Positions 43,871 through 58,880 of a stretch of 64,000 bases of DNA are shown piece after piece. The stretch's first letter is position 1. Every line of letters begins with the position of its first letter. A program made the translations under genes and the position numbers. A model generated the notes under the pieces. That model was not told where the DNA came from and ran no database searches. It was given only the letters and a program-made list of their open reading frames with translations. The stretch comes from Lota lota (lineage: Eukaryota; Chordata; Actinopteri; Gadiformes; Lotidae): NCBI GenBank assembly GCA_026745465.1, contig JACYXH010000704.1, forward strand, positions 1,556,001 through 1,620,000, given 5' to 3'.

Positions 43871-44550
43871 TGCAGCTATTTAGCACCCCACCGCTAGGCC
43901 TACAGCTCTTTAGCGCCTCACGGCTAGGCCTACAGCTCTTTAGCGCCTCACGGCTAGGCCTACAGCTCTTTAGCGCCCCACCGCTAGGCCAACAGCTCTT
44001 TAGCGCACCACGGCTAGGCCTACAGCTCTTTAGCGCCCCACCGCTAGGCCTATAGCTCTAAAGCGTCCCACCGCTAGGCCTACAGCTCTTTAACGCCCCA
44101 CCGCTAGGCCTACAGCTCTTTAGCACCCCACCGCTAGGCCTACAGCTCTTTAGTGCTCCACCACTAGGCCTACAGCTCTTTGCAGCCCCACCGCTAGGCC
44201 TACAGCCCTTTAGCGCCCCACCGCTAGGCCTACAGCTCTTTAGTGCTCCACCACTAGGCATACAGCTCTTTAGCGCCCCACAGCTAGGCCTACAGCTCTT
44301 TAGCGCCCCACCACTAGGCATACAGCTCTTTAGCGCCCCACAGCTAGGCCTACAGCTCTTTAATGCTCCACCACTAGGCCTACAGCTCTTTGCAGCCCCA
44401 CCGCTAGGCCTACAGCCCTTTAGCGCCCCACCGCTAGGCCTACAGCTCTTTAGTGCTCCACCACTAGGCATACAGCTCTTTAGCGCCCCACAGCTAGGCC
44501 TACAGCTCTTTAGCGCCCCACCGCTAGGTCTATAGCTCTTTAGAGCTTCT
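43871..44550. repeat. 30-bp minisatellite, about 22 copies, with 210-bp higher-order repeat
   Basis: Tandem 30-bp units share the core TAGGCCTACAGCTCTTTA. Variants at a few positions let copies be told apart: five consecutive units at 44161-44310 are identical to 44371-44520, a shift of exactly seven units. Because 30 is a multiple of three, repetitive open frames appear on both strands, but they carry no start context or unique flanks and are not proposed as genes. Confidence 0.95.
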
Positions 44551-47108
44551 CCTGTGTTTTTTGGGTAAATAGTAAACAGCGGAGCATGAGCCTGACGCGA
44601 TACCGATCAAATACAAAACAATCTGTAGCCTAGAGAGCCCAATAATTATCTTACCAGAAAGGCCTTTAGGCTATATAGCCTAGGGGTGTATATATATTTT
44701 TTTCCCCCAAAAGATTTGTATAACAATTGCATTGGATTGAATGTCAATCTGGAAAAATCCCAACTCTCCCTGCAGGCCTCCCTCCAACGCCGCTCCCCCA
44801 AAACCCGTCACTAGCTTGCTAGCTTTAGCAATAGGTCTGCCTAGCCTTGTGGTAGACAGGTATGCCATTCAATCGTTTCATTCAGGCTTATTACAGGCCT
44901 ACGATAGCCACAGATGCCGAATGTTTACGAGTATTTGATTCATTGATTGCTAAATCTCAACAATTATGACAAAAAATGCTAGTTAATCCTTAAAGTTAAT
45001 CCTCATTCTCATCTTGAGCTTCTCATCACAGCTAATCACAATGCGTTTGTTCTCATTAGTCCCCTAATTCAGTTCAACTGTGTAACCCGGAACCAATTAT
45101 TGCGCACATGTGGTTGTGTTATATTTTTGATTTCAGACTTCACAAAACCCGATCCGAAAAGTACACAGAGTTGCTTGTTTAGGTTTTTGTGTGCTTTCTG
45201 AACAATAGACAAGCGTGGCCCTCAGGGGGAGCTTCCAGGAGGAACACTGCAGTGAGTTACCTTACTTTATGAGCTGCTTGAAGTTGTTTGGGTTTGTTTG
45301 GGGTGTTTGCTTCAGGTGAGCCATGTTGTTGTGGATTTGTGAACCACACTCTCCTCTCACACGTGTGTACCCTCGCTCACTTGCTCTGTATTAAGGCCTA
45401 TGTATCACTGTTGTAGTCAACATGGTTAGGCACATTTGAGCTTGTGTGGTGTAGGCTTATATGTTTTGTATTAACTGGGGTCATTGTACTGACTGACTTG
45501 ACTCTCACCAGACAAATCACAACACAAGGTATTGGAGCGTAGCCTGCTACACAATTCGTTAATAGGTTGCTGGTTTATAAACATCATAAACTCCATTGGG
45601 TTGAAAGACATCCTGTGCAATGCTCCATTTGATTTGGGCGTACCTCAGGAAGGGTCCTTTTATGAGCCATTGTCAACTGGTATTGGGGCTGTACTTCACT
45701 AATCATAAATGGCTTGTTTGGTTAACAAACATCACAAGTGTGTCTTCTTGCCAAGACGCCCTTCTGGCAAAGTTGAAGGTCTCTTAACATCCAAGCATGA
45801 GGAACCAATGGTACTCATTCTGGGAAACGGCACAACACTTTCGGCAGATGCTGGTGTATATGTCCTCAGGAACACGTACCATGTGTTTCCAGGACTTCAA
45901 TTTCGCCAAAAGCACCCTCAAACACTGGGTAGAATCCTCAAATGCTTCAGATGTTTGTAAAAAACTTTAACACTTTAACACAATTTTTGTGCGTTTATGT
46001 TGGATTCTTGCTCAAACAGGGATATGTGTTCATAATGTTGGATACAAAATATTTGTGTACAGGGTTTGACCATTTGAACTCTTAAATATCTTAATCTAAA
46101 ATGTTAAAAAAGTAGATTAATATGCATCTCAAAGTCAGCTAATGAATTCAGCCTTTGAAAGACTCAGGATTGAAGGGGAGTGGGCTGAGTCCGCTGTGTT
46201 GGGAAGTTTGTGGCTTGGCCACGTGAGTGTACGGTAATTGGTCACCTGCTTGGCTGACGTAGCCAGGAGGGGAAATAAACCCCAAATTGGCATGAAGAAA
46301 TAGAAGGCAATCGATATAATGAAATTCAGTAAGAAGGCAATGGATTCCGTGGAGCAATTTTCTGATGCATAATGCGCACTTTGATAACCTAGAACATATT
46401 TAGAAGTAATTTATCAATTTCTGTTGTCCACCACTTTAAATTGATGCGTTAAAGGTATTTGTGATGGTATTAATAGCTTGCCATTAGCCATTGTTGAGTA
46501 TAATCTTCCAAGATAATTTATTTAAACGGTTTACTAAGGGCTTTCACAAACAAGTACTCAAAGAATATCATGCTTGAAATTGAATGAAGCAAATTACGAT
46601 TTTGCTTATGATTTTTATTTTTTAAACATTGCAATGACATACCCTCCATGGAATGGAGCACAGGTTGTGCAGATCTATTTAACATGAGTGCATATGTACT
46701 GTAAGTAGGTAAAGTCTGTATACTTTCTATGGATATAGAAGAACCTAAAGAGCAGCAGGCAGGTTGCCAACCAAGCTAATTAAAGGGCCTGTAGATTCAA
46801 GAGGTATTATTTGAGTGTAATTAGTCAGAAATGCCTTAGCCACCAGTCGCTCTTGGTGAATGTAATACTCAGATTATCTGTTCTAGTTGACTGCATGCCT
46901 GCATCTGTATGAGACTATTTTGATATTTAGCCTGTGCCTGGCTAATTTCTGACCAATCAGGGCATCTCTTCCCCACCTGTTAGGGTGAATTAATTAATTT
47001 ATTAATCTTACCTGTCAATCACGTGCACACACAGCATTATCATAGCTTCACAACAGATACGTGAATGCATCACTTCTCAATGGCAGAGAACTTAGGGAGC
47101 AGAGAGGG
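44551..47108. other. intergenic DNA, no gene recognised
   Basis: AT-rich DNA. A chance open frame of 83 residues at 45709-45960 has no similarity I recognise. Confidence 0.4.
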
Positions 47109-47125
47109 AGGGGGGGGGGGGGGGG
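47109..47125. repeat. poly(G) run
   Basis: G homopolymer after GGGAGGG. Confidence 0.9.
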
Positions 47126-47930
47126 CGCTCATTTTTGGTTTACTCATTATTATTACGTTTATACATTGGACCGAATGGGGTTGATTTGAGTTTATTACCT
47201 TTTGGTTGCATGCACAGAATTAATTCACACACCCATAGCCCAGTTACATGAAAAATAATAATTGTCAAGGATTGGGTTACCTTGTAGCGGGTTTTTTTGT
47301 AAACGGTTTTTGCAACCTGGCTTCTAGTGTGCTTGCATACACACAGTGTGGTTGCATACACACAGTCCACCCCCTACCCCCTAAGTACAGTTTCATGTGA
47401 ATATTACTCTTCCTAGGTTTTAGTTTTATGTACTGTTTTAACCACTGGGCCAACCATTAAAGAACACTTCATGAACACACTGTAGGATTGTTATTTTCAC
47501 CATTAGCTTAATATTGTTTTTGTATTGTATACATTTACAAAACTCTGGCTAAGCAATTTAATGCATATGTTATAATTTGAAATTAGCAAGAGCTAATTAG
47601 TTAATAGTAGATACCACGGCTTGTGGCTGATTATCTGTTGACCAATTTGTCGCTTAATGCGTATTTATGTACCTGTGTCTCTGACTGGTTTTAGTGGTGG
47701 ATTACATCGCACCCCTGCGGTTTACCAATTATCCAGGTGACAGGGCAAGCCAGCGGTAATGACCTGTGAGAGCTAGGTCCTGCTTTATTGCTACACTAGC
47801 CCTCCATAAACCAGTTTGACTTTGGGTGTCTGTCAGAGTGGGCCTGTATTTACACACAACTCAAACAAGTGGAGCCTGCTTCCAATGTGAAGTACTCTAG
47901 CTTCCAATGACAAGACCAAGGGCAACTGTT
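47126..47930. other. intergenic DNA, nothing recognised
   Basis: AT-rich, with no coding, RNA or mobile-element signature that I can name. Confidence 0.45.
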
Positions 47931-47976
47931 TACACACACACACACATGCACACACACATGCACACACGCACACACG

Positions 47977-48019
<43 letters not shown>
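47931..48019. repeat. (CA)n microsatellite with ATGCA/CGCA interruptions
   Basis: CA runs interrupted in the left third, uninterrupted on the right. Confidence 0.95.
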
Positions 48020-48022
<3 letters not shown>

Positions 48023-48454
48023 AACCCCTCCTGCTCCCGCACTGAACCGTAACCACGCTTGAACCCAAACAAAAATGCGGTGACGCACAACCACAATACC
48101 TCTATTATAACGAAACACACCGAGACCAGGCCATGTGAGCAGTGGGATGTGAACGTCCTCTCCTCGGACCTGAACCGCCGTCGAGGTGATTCCCCGGCCC
48201 CACCTACCCCTACCCTGCCTGCACCCTCTACTCCTCGAACAACGAGCCCACGCCACTGTAAAAGCCCCCCCCCCCCCCCACACACACACACACACACTCC
48301 CATCACACTGATTCGCAGGTAAATCACAGCTGTCAGTGTAGTAGCACCCCTGATGAAGGTTCAGGGGGTTTAATTGATCATTTTAAGTACTGCACTACCC
48401 CCCATCCCCCCCCTGCCCCTGCCCCCGCCCCCTTCGTCTCTCTCTCTCTCCCTT

Positions 48455-48455
48455 C

Positions 48456-48486
<31 letters not shown>
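48455..48486. repeat. poly(C) run, about 30 bases
   Basis: C homopolymer after a CT-rich stretch. Smaller C runs lie at about 48266-48279 and 48823-48838, giving three within 600 bases. Confidence 0.95.
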
Positions 48487-49107
48487 ATCCACCTGGCCCC
48501 CCGCGCCCCCGGGTGCATGGCAGTCCTCAGCCGTCGCGGGGCGAGCCAAGTCCAGGTTGTGCAGTTCCTGTCAACTCCCCGAGGACGGCGCACTGCAGGC
48601 CTACACCAACATTCTCAGCTGGGTTCAATCTGCCCTGAGACAAACTGGCTATGTGAAAATGCAACAAAAAAAAAAGGAGGGGGGCTTGCAACGCACGCAC
48701 GCAAACCACGCACGCATACATGCGTACGATAAGCATACATGCGCACGTGTACACACACAGGAGTGACATGGAAAGTTCTGGACATTTAGTGCGCTTTGTA
48801 TGCTTGGTTCAGCTGGAGTCCGCCCCCCCCCCCCCCCCTCCCCCCACCAGGTCCCCTGGCGACTCGAGTCTCTTCCAATTAATCGTGTTTAACCATTCTA
48901 ATCACACTTTAGCACATTAATCCTATTTTCAATCCAAAACACATCTGAGACGACTAGCATCTGAGCTGCTGGAGTTTTTTCGGGTGTTTTTACTAAGTTC
49001 CTTTTCTGCTATTATTATTATTGCCACCGCAAATCAGATGAAATCCAGAGACTCAGGAGCCCCCAGTTAAGCCTGCACTCTCACTGAACTTGGACTTCAT
49101 AAACCAT

Positions 49108-49109
<2 letters not shown>

Positions 49110-49166
<57 letters not shown>

Positions 49167-49188
49167 CCCCCCCCCCCCCCCCCCCCCC
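49110..49188. repeat. compound (CT)n-poly(C) tract
   Basis: About 27 CT copies followed directly by a C run of about 24: a continuous pyrimidine-only tract near 80 bases. Confidence 0.95.
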
Positions 49189-49374
49189 ACCCACCCAGCT
49201 TCCAGATAGAATTGATGGCATGATTCTGATGCCTCTATTCAGAGCGATGTCCCTATGGTACCTTAACTTATTATACATTTGATGAGGTAACGAGCCAAAG
49301 GTCCGGTATGAGGAAGTGTATTTTTCTTGATTTTCTTGTTTTTCTAGCTTGATGATGTTATTACATTATTGCCA

Positions 49375-49720
49375 TTATTATCCTGCGCGCAAAAGAGGCC
49401 CCCTTCCGGAGTCATGCTATCTTATCAGTTTGACATCCTAGGCCACGGCGACGGGCCAGGGAAAGGGTTGCCGTGGCGGGGCAATCCATCTGTCACCGGA
49501 GGAGCGGAACCCGGAGGCGGGGCCGTGCGCGCTCTCATTAAAGCATCTTGGAATCCATCTGAGCTGTATAATTTCATTGCGGATCGTGCAGAGGGCAAAC
49601 CGTTATCAGACCAAGCAGGGGGAGAGCTGCTGTCCTTCAGTGGAATTATGTCTCTGGAGGACGCCGTCAAGTTGTTTTCTTTCCCTTTTTTAAATTCCTC
49701 CGCTTTTGATTTTATTTCTC
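49375..49720. promoter_or_regulatory. candidate conserved non-coding block, open on both strands
   Basis: GC-balanced, CpG-retaining, single-copy sequence with CTTATCAGTTTGACATCCTA (about 49420-49439) and CTCATTAAAGCATCTTGGAA (about 49535-49554). A 187-residue frame on + (49369-49932) and a 157-residue frame on - (49425-49898) overlap here. Neither resembles a known family and both run into A-rich low complexity, so I read the block as non-coding. Confidence 0.3.
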
Positions 49721-51354
49721 GATTCTTTCGAAAAAAGTTGGCGTTGGCGGTAGTGGGAGGTGTTTGGTGCCCCCTGAGGCTCTGCCTGGAAAGTCCTCGA
49801 AATATCACGGATCTGAACCCCCGCCCCAGGCGCTCCTTAAACCGCACAGTCAGGGGTCCTTTAAAAGGTGGTGGTGCATTGATAACTAAGCCCAGCAAAA
49901 AAAAAAAAAAAGAGACTCAATGGAGACGTTAAAGTAATTGAGCTTTAGAGGCGATGTAATAATTTGGCCAAGAGCGACGCTAAAACTGAGCAAAACAAAC
50001 AAAAGGGCTACTCATACTTTATGGCTCCAAGGATATTCTGCACTCAGTGACATCACTGGTGCTCCCAGCTCACTGTGTGGGTAAAGTGATGTAATGAGAG
50101 TTGGAGCAGTATGCTTGCCATTGACTTTTTCACCCCACAAAAACCCCCAACCACCACTAACCCACACAACACACACACACCCCTCCTCCTCAATTGCCTG
50201 ACTCCTTTACCGACCATGGTGGTGTTGCCTGGTCGCACCTCAACCTTTATTAATCATAAATGTATTCTTAATTTATGAACCTAGCTAATAACGACGGTGA
50301 ACATTTTGTTCATGAAAACGATCGCATGACATACCAAGGAATGTAGTTTGCATTATTGAAAGCAAACATTGATCCACAAGGAACAGGAAGTTGGGTGCAG
50401 GTCTCCACAGTTTATCCACAGAGTCTTGAGTCTTGTGTTTTTTTGGATGATTAATGGTGGTACAATGCTGCCCGTGGTTGTTGAATCCATGTATATATAC
50501 GTCTTTACAAGTTGGTTTTTCCTCATCATTTGCATACTTTTCCATTAAATTAAAGTTCTTGGCACACTAACCCTCATCCATCAATTTACTCACCTATCTA
50601 TTCGGCCATCCATCCATCCATCCTTCCACTAACCCATCCAAAAATGTATCCATTGTCTGTACTGGTGTATCATCACGATTGGTTCCAAAGCCCAATGTTG
50701 CTTTGTGTGTGTGTGTGTGTGTATCTGTATGGTTGTGTGTGTGTGCAGTATGATTTATGAAGTACTACTTGGTCTGATGTTTTTGATAAGCAGTGGGTAT
50801 TGATACAAACATTTTAAACAATGTTAATTACTATTGGTAGATGTTCTTTGAGCATGAACATTAGCTCTGGTAATAAAAAGTGACTTCAACTCTGCTAGTG
50901 TGTGCCCCTTTAAGTGAAAAGGTACATGGTGGTAGTTCACAAAAAACATCTGTCTGGAAATCTGGCTAACATATCAGTGATTGTGGTTATGTATTGTGGC
51001 TTTTCCGGCCTGTGTACTTGAACTTATTTTGTCGAATTTAGCAGGAAATCTGACCTTGTAGCAATCATAATGGAATATGGAATCATCATAAAGAAATTGC
51101 TAGTTATTTTCATAAATGGCTCATTTGCTTATGTTGGTTACACATACGAATATAAATATAATGAATGGTGATGAATGCTTTTTATTTTGTTATCCCTTCA
51201 CCTGTTGGCATAATTATATAGTTTTTGGATTCTATTTCTTTCACCAGTTTACCTCTGCAATATTTATCAGAATGTTGTATTTCCTAATCGTCACAGCAAG
51301 TGAGTATATCTGACGATGGAAAGGCAGGATAATTCATCTTTCAAAGAATGGTCT
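49721..51354. other. intergenic DNA, nothing recognised
   Basis: AT-rich, with a CATC repeat at about 50604-50623. No gene seen. Confidence 0.45.
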
Positions 51355-51403
51355 CACTCTCTCTCTTTCTTTCTCTCTTTCTCTCTGTCTCTCTCTCTGT
51401 TTC

Positions 51404-51469
<66 letters not shown>
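51355..51469. repeat. CT-rich tract followed by (GT)n
   Basis: About 45 bases of CT/CTTT, then about 31 GT copies. Confidence 0.95.
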
Positions 51470-51472
<3 letters not shown>

Positions 51473-52564
51473 GAAATAGAAGAGTTAAATGCCAGCCAAG
51501 CTTCCCACTGTAGTGCGTCCACCATTCATGGTCAACTGATAATTGAAACCCATTATTGTAGCATTCTTTAATACAAATCTACAACTCACCTTGAACGGGA
51601 AAAAAAACCTGCAAACAAATTTAGAATTTCGTATCTACTATATAGTTTACTATATGCTTTCTGAAATAAAAAAGTTCTCATATCTCTCGCCACTAGATTT
51701 TAACCCCTTGAAATATTGTGAGTAGGCTACAGCCTAAATCCCGAAACAACTCTGAAAAGAGAGTGTTTGACTTGAAATGTTCCACATTCTCATGTCCCAT
51801 GCCATTTTTATCCACTAACCTTTTCAACACAATCACGATGGGGAATTAAACCCACTTCTTTCTGCTTGCAAGATTCCAAACCCCGAAGCATGGCTCCAAT
51901 TAGACATGTGATCATATTGGGGGAGGCCACCGGCAAATTTAAGTTTAAAGAAAGTTGGCGTACGACCAGAGTGGTTCTGATTTAGACCCCAAGGTACACT
52001 GGGAAACCCCGGGGCTGGGGCCGGGGGGGGGGAAACTAAACGCGTCCCACTCATTCCAGCTCAGTTGGTCTGTAAGAGACACTTAACCTCAGCTATTGGC
52101 TTACAGGCACTTTACTGTCTTCTAATCAGTTAGCTATTGTACCACAGTGTTTATATTTGTAGATTAACTGTTCAATTAATGGAAATGATTCCTCTGGCAT
52201 GCCCTGTCATAACGAGAGACTAACTTACTTTTTAATGCTCAATTTCAACCATTTTATAAAGAATCCTTTGAGCCAAAAGATACATCATTCCGCAAAGTGC
52301 TGCCATTATTTTTGGCATATCTTTGAAAAACGACTACAATCTACAATTACTGCACCATCAAGTGCTCACCTTCAGCTAGCTGTTTATTCTTTTAATTTAA
52401 CGTGGCAAAATAAAATACAATTGTAGTGGTTGCTGGGAGGATTTCACCTATTATGATACAACAACGTGTTGGTGGATGTGTGGAATGGTTCACTGCTGTT
52501 GTGGACATTTTATTTAATATGTATATGTATGTGTATATATATATATACATATATATAGCATATT
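51470..52564. other. intergenic DNA, possible old SINE remnant
   Basis: On the minus strand near 51840-51856 GTGGGTTTAATTCCCCA resembles a tRNA-type B box, but no A box was found at the right distance. A TA/GTAT simple repeat ends the block at about 52517-52560. Confidence 0.3.
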
Positions 52565-53210
52565 TGTGCTGTGTGTTTCCTGCACAAATAGTACATCCAA
52601 CGTCTTGATGTCCATCAATTCATACAGGGAGGCCCTCTTTAGGTTATCTCTTGCCCCATTCAGGTTTAAGGAGCAAAATAAATTACACATGAGACGGAGG
52701 GGGGCAAACACTACATACAAACAAGCAAAAAGAAACAATAAAAAGTATGCCTTACAATCATTAACCTTTAAAACCAGGTTTCTCACGCGGAACACTCCCT
52801 GCTCTGTGAACACCTCTTCCCCAAGCTCACCTGTGTTCTTAATTTGACATTGTGCAGACTCAATCAAACATTTTAAGGTTTGGGAAATATTTATCCACCT
52901 TGACTCTCAGATCTTTTGTCTCTTGTAAAAACCTCTTAATTTTGGTCAAGGAGTAACCAATGTCTTTATCCCCTTGAGCCTGTGACATATCAATAGATTC
53001 ACTGTCAGACTCATCAGAGTCTGTCAGAGCTCAAACATAATCAGCCACTTGCATAGCAGTCTGGTCAGATTGGTTCCTGCGGCCATGCCTCTTCTGTCTA
53101 ATCTGCCTGCTCTGCTCCTGTTTTTTTTACCTCTCACCATTTCCTCTTCTGTCTGTATCTCCACCTGCTTATTATCTCCATTCTTGGATGGAATAGATCT
53201 TTGATCTATG
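52565..53210 (-). mobile_element. decayed LINE fragment (L1/Tx1-type), end of ORF1 and start of ORF2
   Basis: On the minus strand, 52565-52700 reads SLNLNGARDNLKRASL and then DVLFVQETHS, the N-terminal motifs of an apurinic-type LINE endonuclease with its QETH residues. Upstream on that strand (52865-53000) lies SDESDSESIDMSQAQGD, then LTKIKRFLQETKDL and VDKYFPN, resembling the C-terminus of fish L1/Tx1 ORF1. Frameshifts and at least one stop (after VADYV) break the ORF1 part. The ORF2 part stops at the AT microsatellite after about 35 residues, so reverse transcriptase is missing. Confidence 0.75.
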
Positions 53211-53990
53211 TAGTTATGTAATTAGAAATAATAACAAATATAACCAATATGGTTCTATAACTAATATATGTTTGACTTGGCAGATATTTCTACGATAATA
53301 TATCTGAATCTTACCCCATCCTATGATGCTTTAGGGAACTACATTCTGTGTATTATGGTATACGTTGCAAGTTAATATATCAAATTCAGCCTCATTAAAA
53401 ATGTATATGAACCAAGCCAGTGAAAAACGATAGAGGGCGCCCCACTGTGTGAGCACAAATCGAAATTGCTAAGTAAGCATGGTCTCTGAGCGGGCTAGTG
53501 CACATCCACAGTTCAGCTAGCGCCCAGCTAAAGCACAGCCCACTATTTTGGTGTCACTCTGCCATTTCCAATGCATGATGTCAACGCTCTGGACATTCTC
53601 AACTCTGTCTCTGTGAGTTTACTTCCAATGTAAAAAAAAAGAGGTCTAAAACAGAGTAGACATTTTTTCTCCCCCACCCCGTAGCGGAACAGCGTGTCAA
53701 AAAAACGTTTATATTAACTTTTACACATGGCCCGAGAATGATCTCTTTGTTTCCTTTCTTTTCCTCTGCACTGTTCTTCTTGCTGAGCAGAATAAATAAA
53801 CTGGCAACACGAACTTACGCCATAGAGACAGACAGAAAGAGAGCTGCTCCTCGCTGGACAGCTGCCACCGTACTGCTTGTAGACGTGTTTGTAAGTAAGC
53901 CACAAGTGTGAGCAATCACTGGAAATTATATGCTTTGAGGAGGATTTGATATAAAGGTATTAAGCCGCTCTGATATATTTTGGCAGGGCC
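53211..53990. other. intergenic DNA, possibly repeat-derived
   Basis: Mixed sequence with AGAGGGCGCC (53433-53442) and a short A run near 53631. The composition suggests interspersed-repeat material, but I cannot classify it. Confidence 0.3.
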
Positions 53991-54800
53991 CAAATCGACT
54001 CGGAATCACATTCCTGGACGTGATTTACACCGCAAAGCGTGGCCGCGTGTCAACTCCGCCATATTGCATATTTTCCGACTTGGATCGCGGCAGATTGGTG
54101 TAATAGGATAAATGCGTGGCAGTGGAGTGGGATCGGCGGGCCCCAGTGAGCAGAGGGGGGCCCGTGGACCACCGCATGGTAGGTGGGATGGAAACTCTAC
54201 TCCCTTTTCCCTCACTGCCGCCGCTCAAACCTCCCAGCATGATGCGAGTCGCTGGATGGAAACTTCAGGAAGAGTCTCTGAGGGGAAGATGGTGAGGACC
54301 CCAGCCAAGCCCCCAAATCTCTCCTACCATCACCCCCTCTCCCTTCCCCCCTCCCCCCTCCCCCACCACCACCACCACAGAATCCACGTGCAAAGGTGCT
54401 CCACAATGTCGGGCGGCATTGGCGGCCAGAGGGAAACATAACATAAGTGAGGTATCCCGCGTTTAGCGTGCATGCTATCGTTCAGTCTACCATCAAAACT
54501 GCCACCGTGGCGAATTGCACTGGCCGAGGCATGCCTTTACGCAATCAGGGGCCCAAATTTTAAGCCTGGTTTGGTTTCCGTGTCTGGACGCGGCGGGGGC
54601 TGACTCGGTGCAAAGAGAGAGGGATGATATGGCAACAGATAGGAGTGTGTTATGACTCCCATTCCTACCGGAGTGGTGAGATGGACCCGATGATGAGATA
54701 GTTGTGAGGGGCGTACCTGCGGTGAGATCACTGTACAGCTGGAGAGGGCGAGCCTCCAAGCCCTCGGTGGTTCAGCTGCGGTTCGTATGACCCAGGCCGA
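53991..54800. promoter_or_regulatory. candidate regulatory block(s), CpG-retaining
   Basis: Two non-repetitive, CpG-bearing stretches (about 53995-54260 and 54440-54800) flank a short C-rich region at 54340-54380. Words such as CCATATTGCATATTTTCC are present. No family match for the overlapping open frames. Evidence is appearance only. Confidence 0.25.
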
Positions 54801-56120
<1,320 letters not shown>

Positions 56121-56389
56121 TTCAACTTAACTGATGCAGCGACCTGGGATCTTTCTCAATCTGAGAAAATGTGGCAGTAATACATCAGCGTGGATGTGTT
56201 ATGGAGGATGAAACGCAGAAATATACCAATAAACATCAATGAACAATATCAATAAATGCTAAATAAGAAAACGATAACAAGAAGAATGTAAAAAAGGGAC
56301 AATTCCATGTAATAGTGACATAGTGTGTCCATTCTTGTACAATAACCGCCTCCCTCACGTCGTCGCTCCCTCGCTCTCTTTTCCATTTG

Positions 56390-56570
56390 TGCTCCTCATC
56401 AGAGCCGGCCCTCTCACGCTCTATAATGACTTTCAGCGAACAGAGGCCCCTTTACATTATCGCAGGCTGACTGGGTTCACCGCAAAAAGGGCGACTAACC
56501 CTGGCCCTTTTTCTTTACATTTCCCACGCATAATGGCAGCCGCCAGCTGGCCACTGGGTTGTTAAAGTTG
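56390..56570. promoter_or_regulatory. candidate distal regulatory block
   Basis: Single-copy, moderately CpG-bearing sequence (TCTATAATGACTTTCAGCG, then CCCACGCATAATGGCAGCC) set in AT-rich DNA. Judged by appearance only. Confidence 0.25.
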
Positions 56571-57362
56571 CTTATTTCTGTCAGAACCTGGGTGATAGAG
56601 GTGGCAGGATACTTTAACATCCCAGACTACAGCTTGCGTATGTTGCAGGAAACTGCTATATGTTTGACCCGAATGTAGATTTGACAAATTGCCATTTTGG
56701 GGAATTTCAATTTTCAATTTGGCAGATTTTATTTTATTTTTTATTATTTTCTCCTAATACGACTAAAATCGAAGTCTAAAGGCCATTAGTCATACCCCCC
56801 ACCCGAGGATCTTACTCCTAGATCAGTTTACCAACCGTGGCTATGCGAACGACACCCAGCTCCCTTATGGGTAAACCCATGGCCCTGGGAAGAGGTTGTG
56901 GGTCCATTTAAGAGGGACTGTATACCTGTCCGGGTGCCCATATAGTGGTAGATGGTTGGGGAAAATACTTCTGACATTTCATGTTTAATTCTGTCTTCAG
57001 CTGCATGTATCCCATGGAAAAATGAATCAGATTAGTCAACAAACCAAGCAAATATATAACAGAAGTATTAAAAAAGAAAAATGAATGATGTATTTTTATT
57101 CCTGTGTGAATGTGAGTCCGTGGTTTGTGAATGTGTTATGGTGGGTCTGTATGAGTGTATGTGTGTGTGTGTGTGTGTGTGCATGCATGTATATGTATGT
57201 TCATGCTATGCGTGTGTATGTGTGTTCATGTGTCTATATGTGTGTGTGCGCATATCTTTCACTGATATTCCCACAACCGCACACATTCCCCTTTTCCACC
57301 CTTTCCAAAAAAATCCTTTAAAAAGCAAATGTGTTGCGGTGCTCAGAAAACTTCTCAGATGT
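56571..57362. other. intergenic DNA with GT-rich sequence
   Basis: A degenerate GT/TATG-rich part lies at 57155-57250. No gene seen. Confidence 0.45.
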
Positions 57363-58735
<1,373 letters not shown>

Positions 58736-58880
58736 TTAAGACGTTTGTTCCGTGGGCTGGTCCATTGTCAGATTAATTAGTGGGGCTCCCCCTCAATCCA
58801 TTTGAATTGAGATGGGATTAGGAGACTCCATGGGGCTTTCAGTCATCCGGCCACTCCCAAGGACTGGATGTTAGCATTTG
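58736..58880. promoter_or_regulatory. candidate enhancer-like block with SOX-, homeodomain- and OTX/GSC-type words
   Basis: CCATTGT at 58762-58768 (SOX-like), TAATTA at 58774-58779 and GGATTA at 58815-58820 (bicoid/OTX/Goosecoid-type TAATCC on the minus strand) lie within 60 bases of single-copy DNA. Words this short occur by chance, so the cluster is only suggestive. Confidence 0.3.

Noticed and set aside
43840..44471. Possible repeat protein in the 30-bp minisatellite, on either strand
   Set aside because: Unit length divisible by three keeps frames open on both strands. No supporting exon, start context or flanking coding sequence was found.
45709..45960. 83-residue open frame in intergenic DNA
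   Set aside because: No recognisable domain or splice context, and a frame of this length is expected by chance.
51835..51900. tRNA gene or tRNA-derived SINE on the minus strand
   Set aside because: Only a B-box-like word and weak T-arm pairing are visible. No A box or acceptor stem at the right distance.
53430..53442. Second intergenic CTCF site (AGAGGGCGCC)
   Set aside because: Only the right half of the CTCF core matches. The CCASY half is absent.
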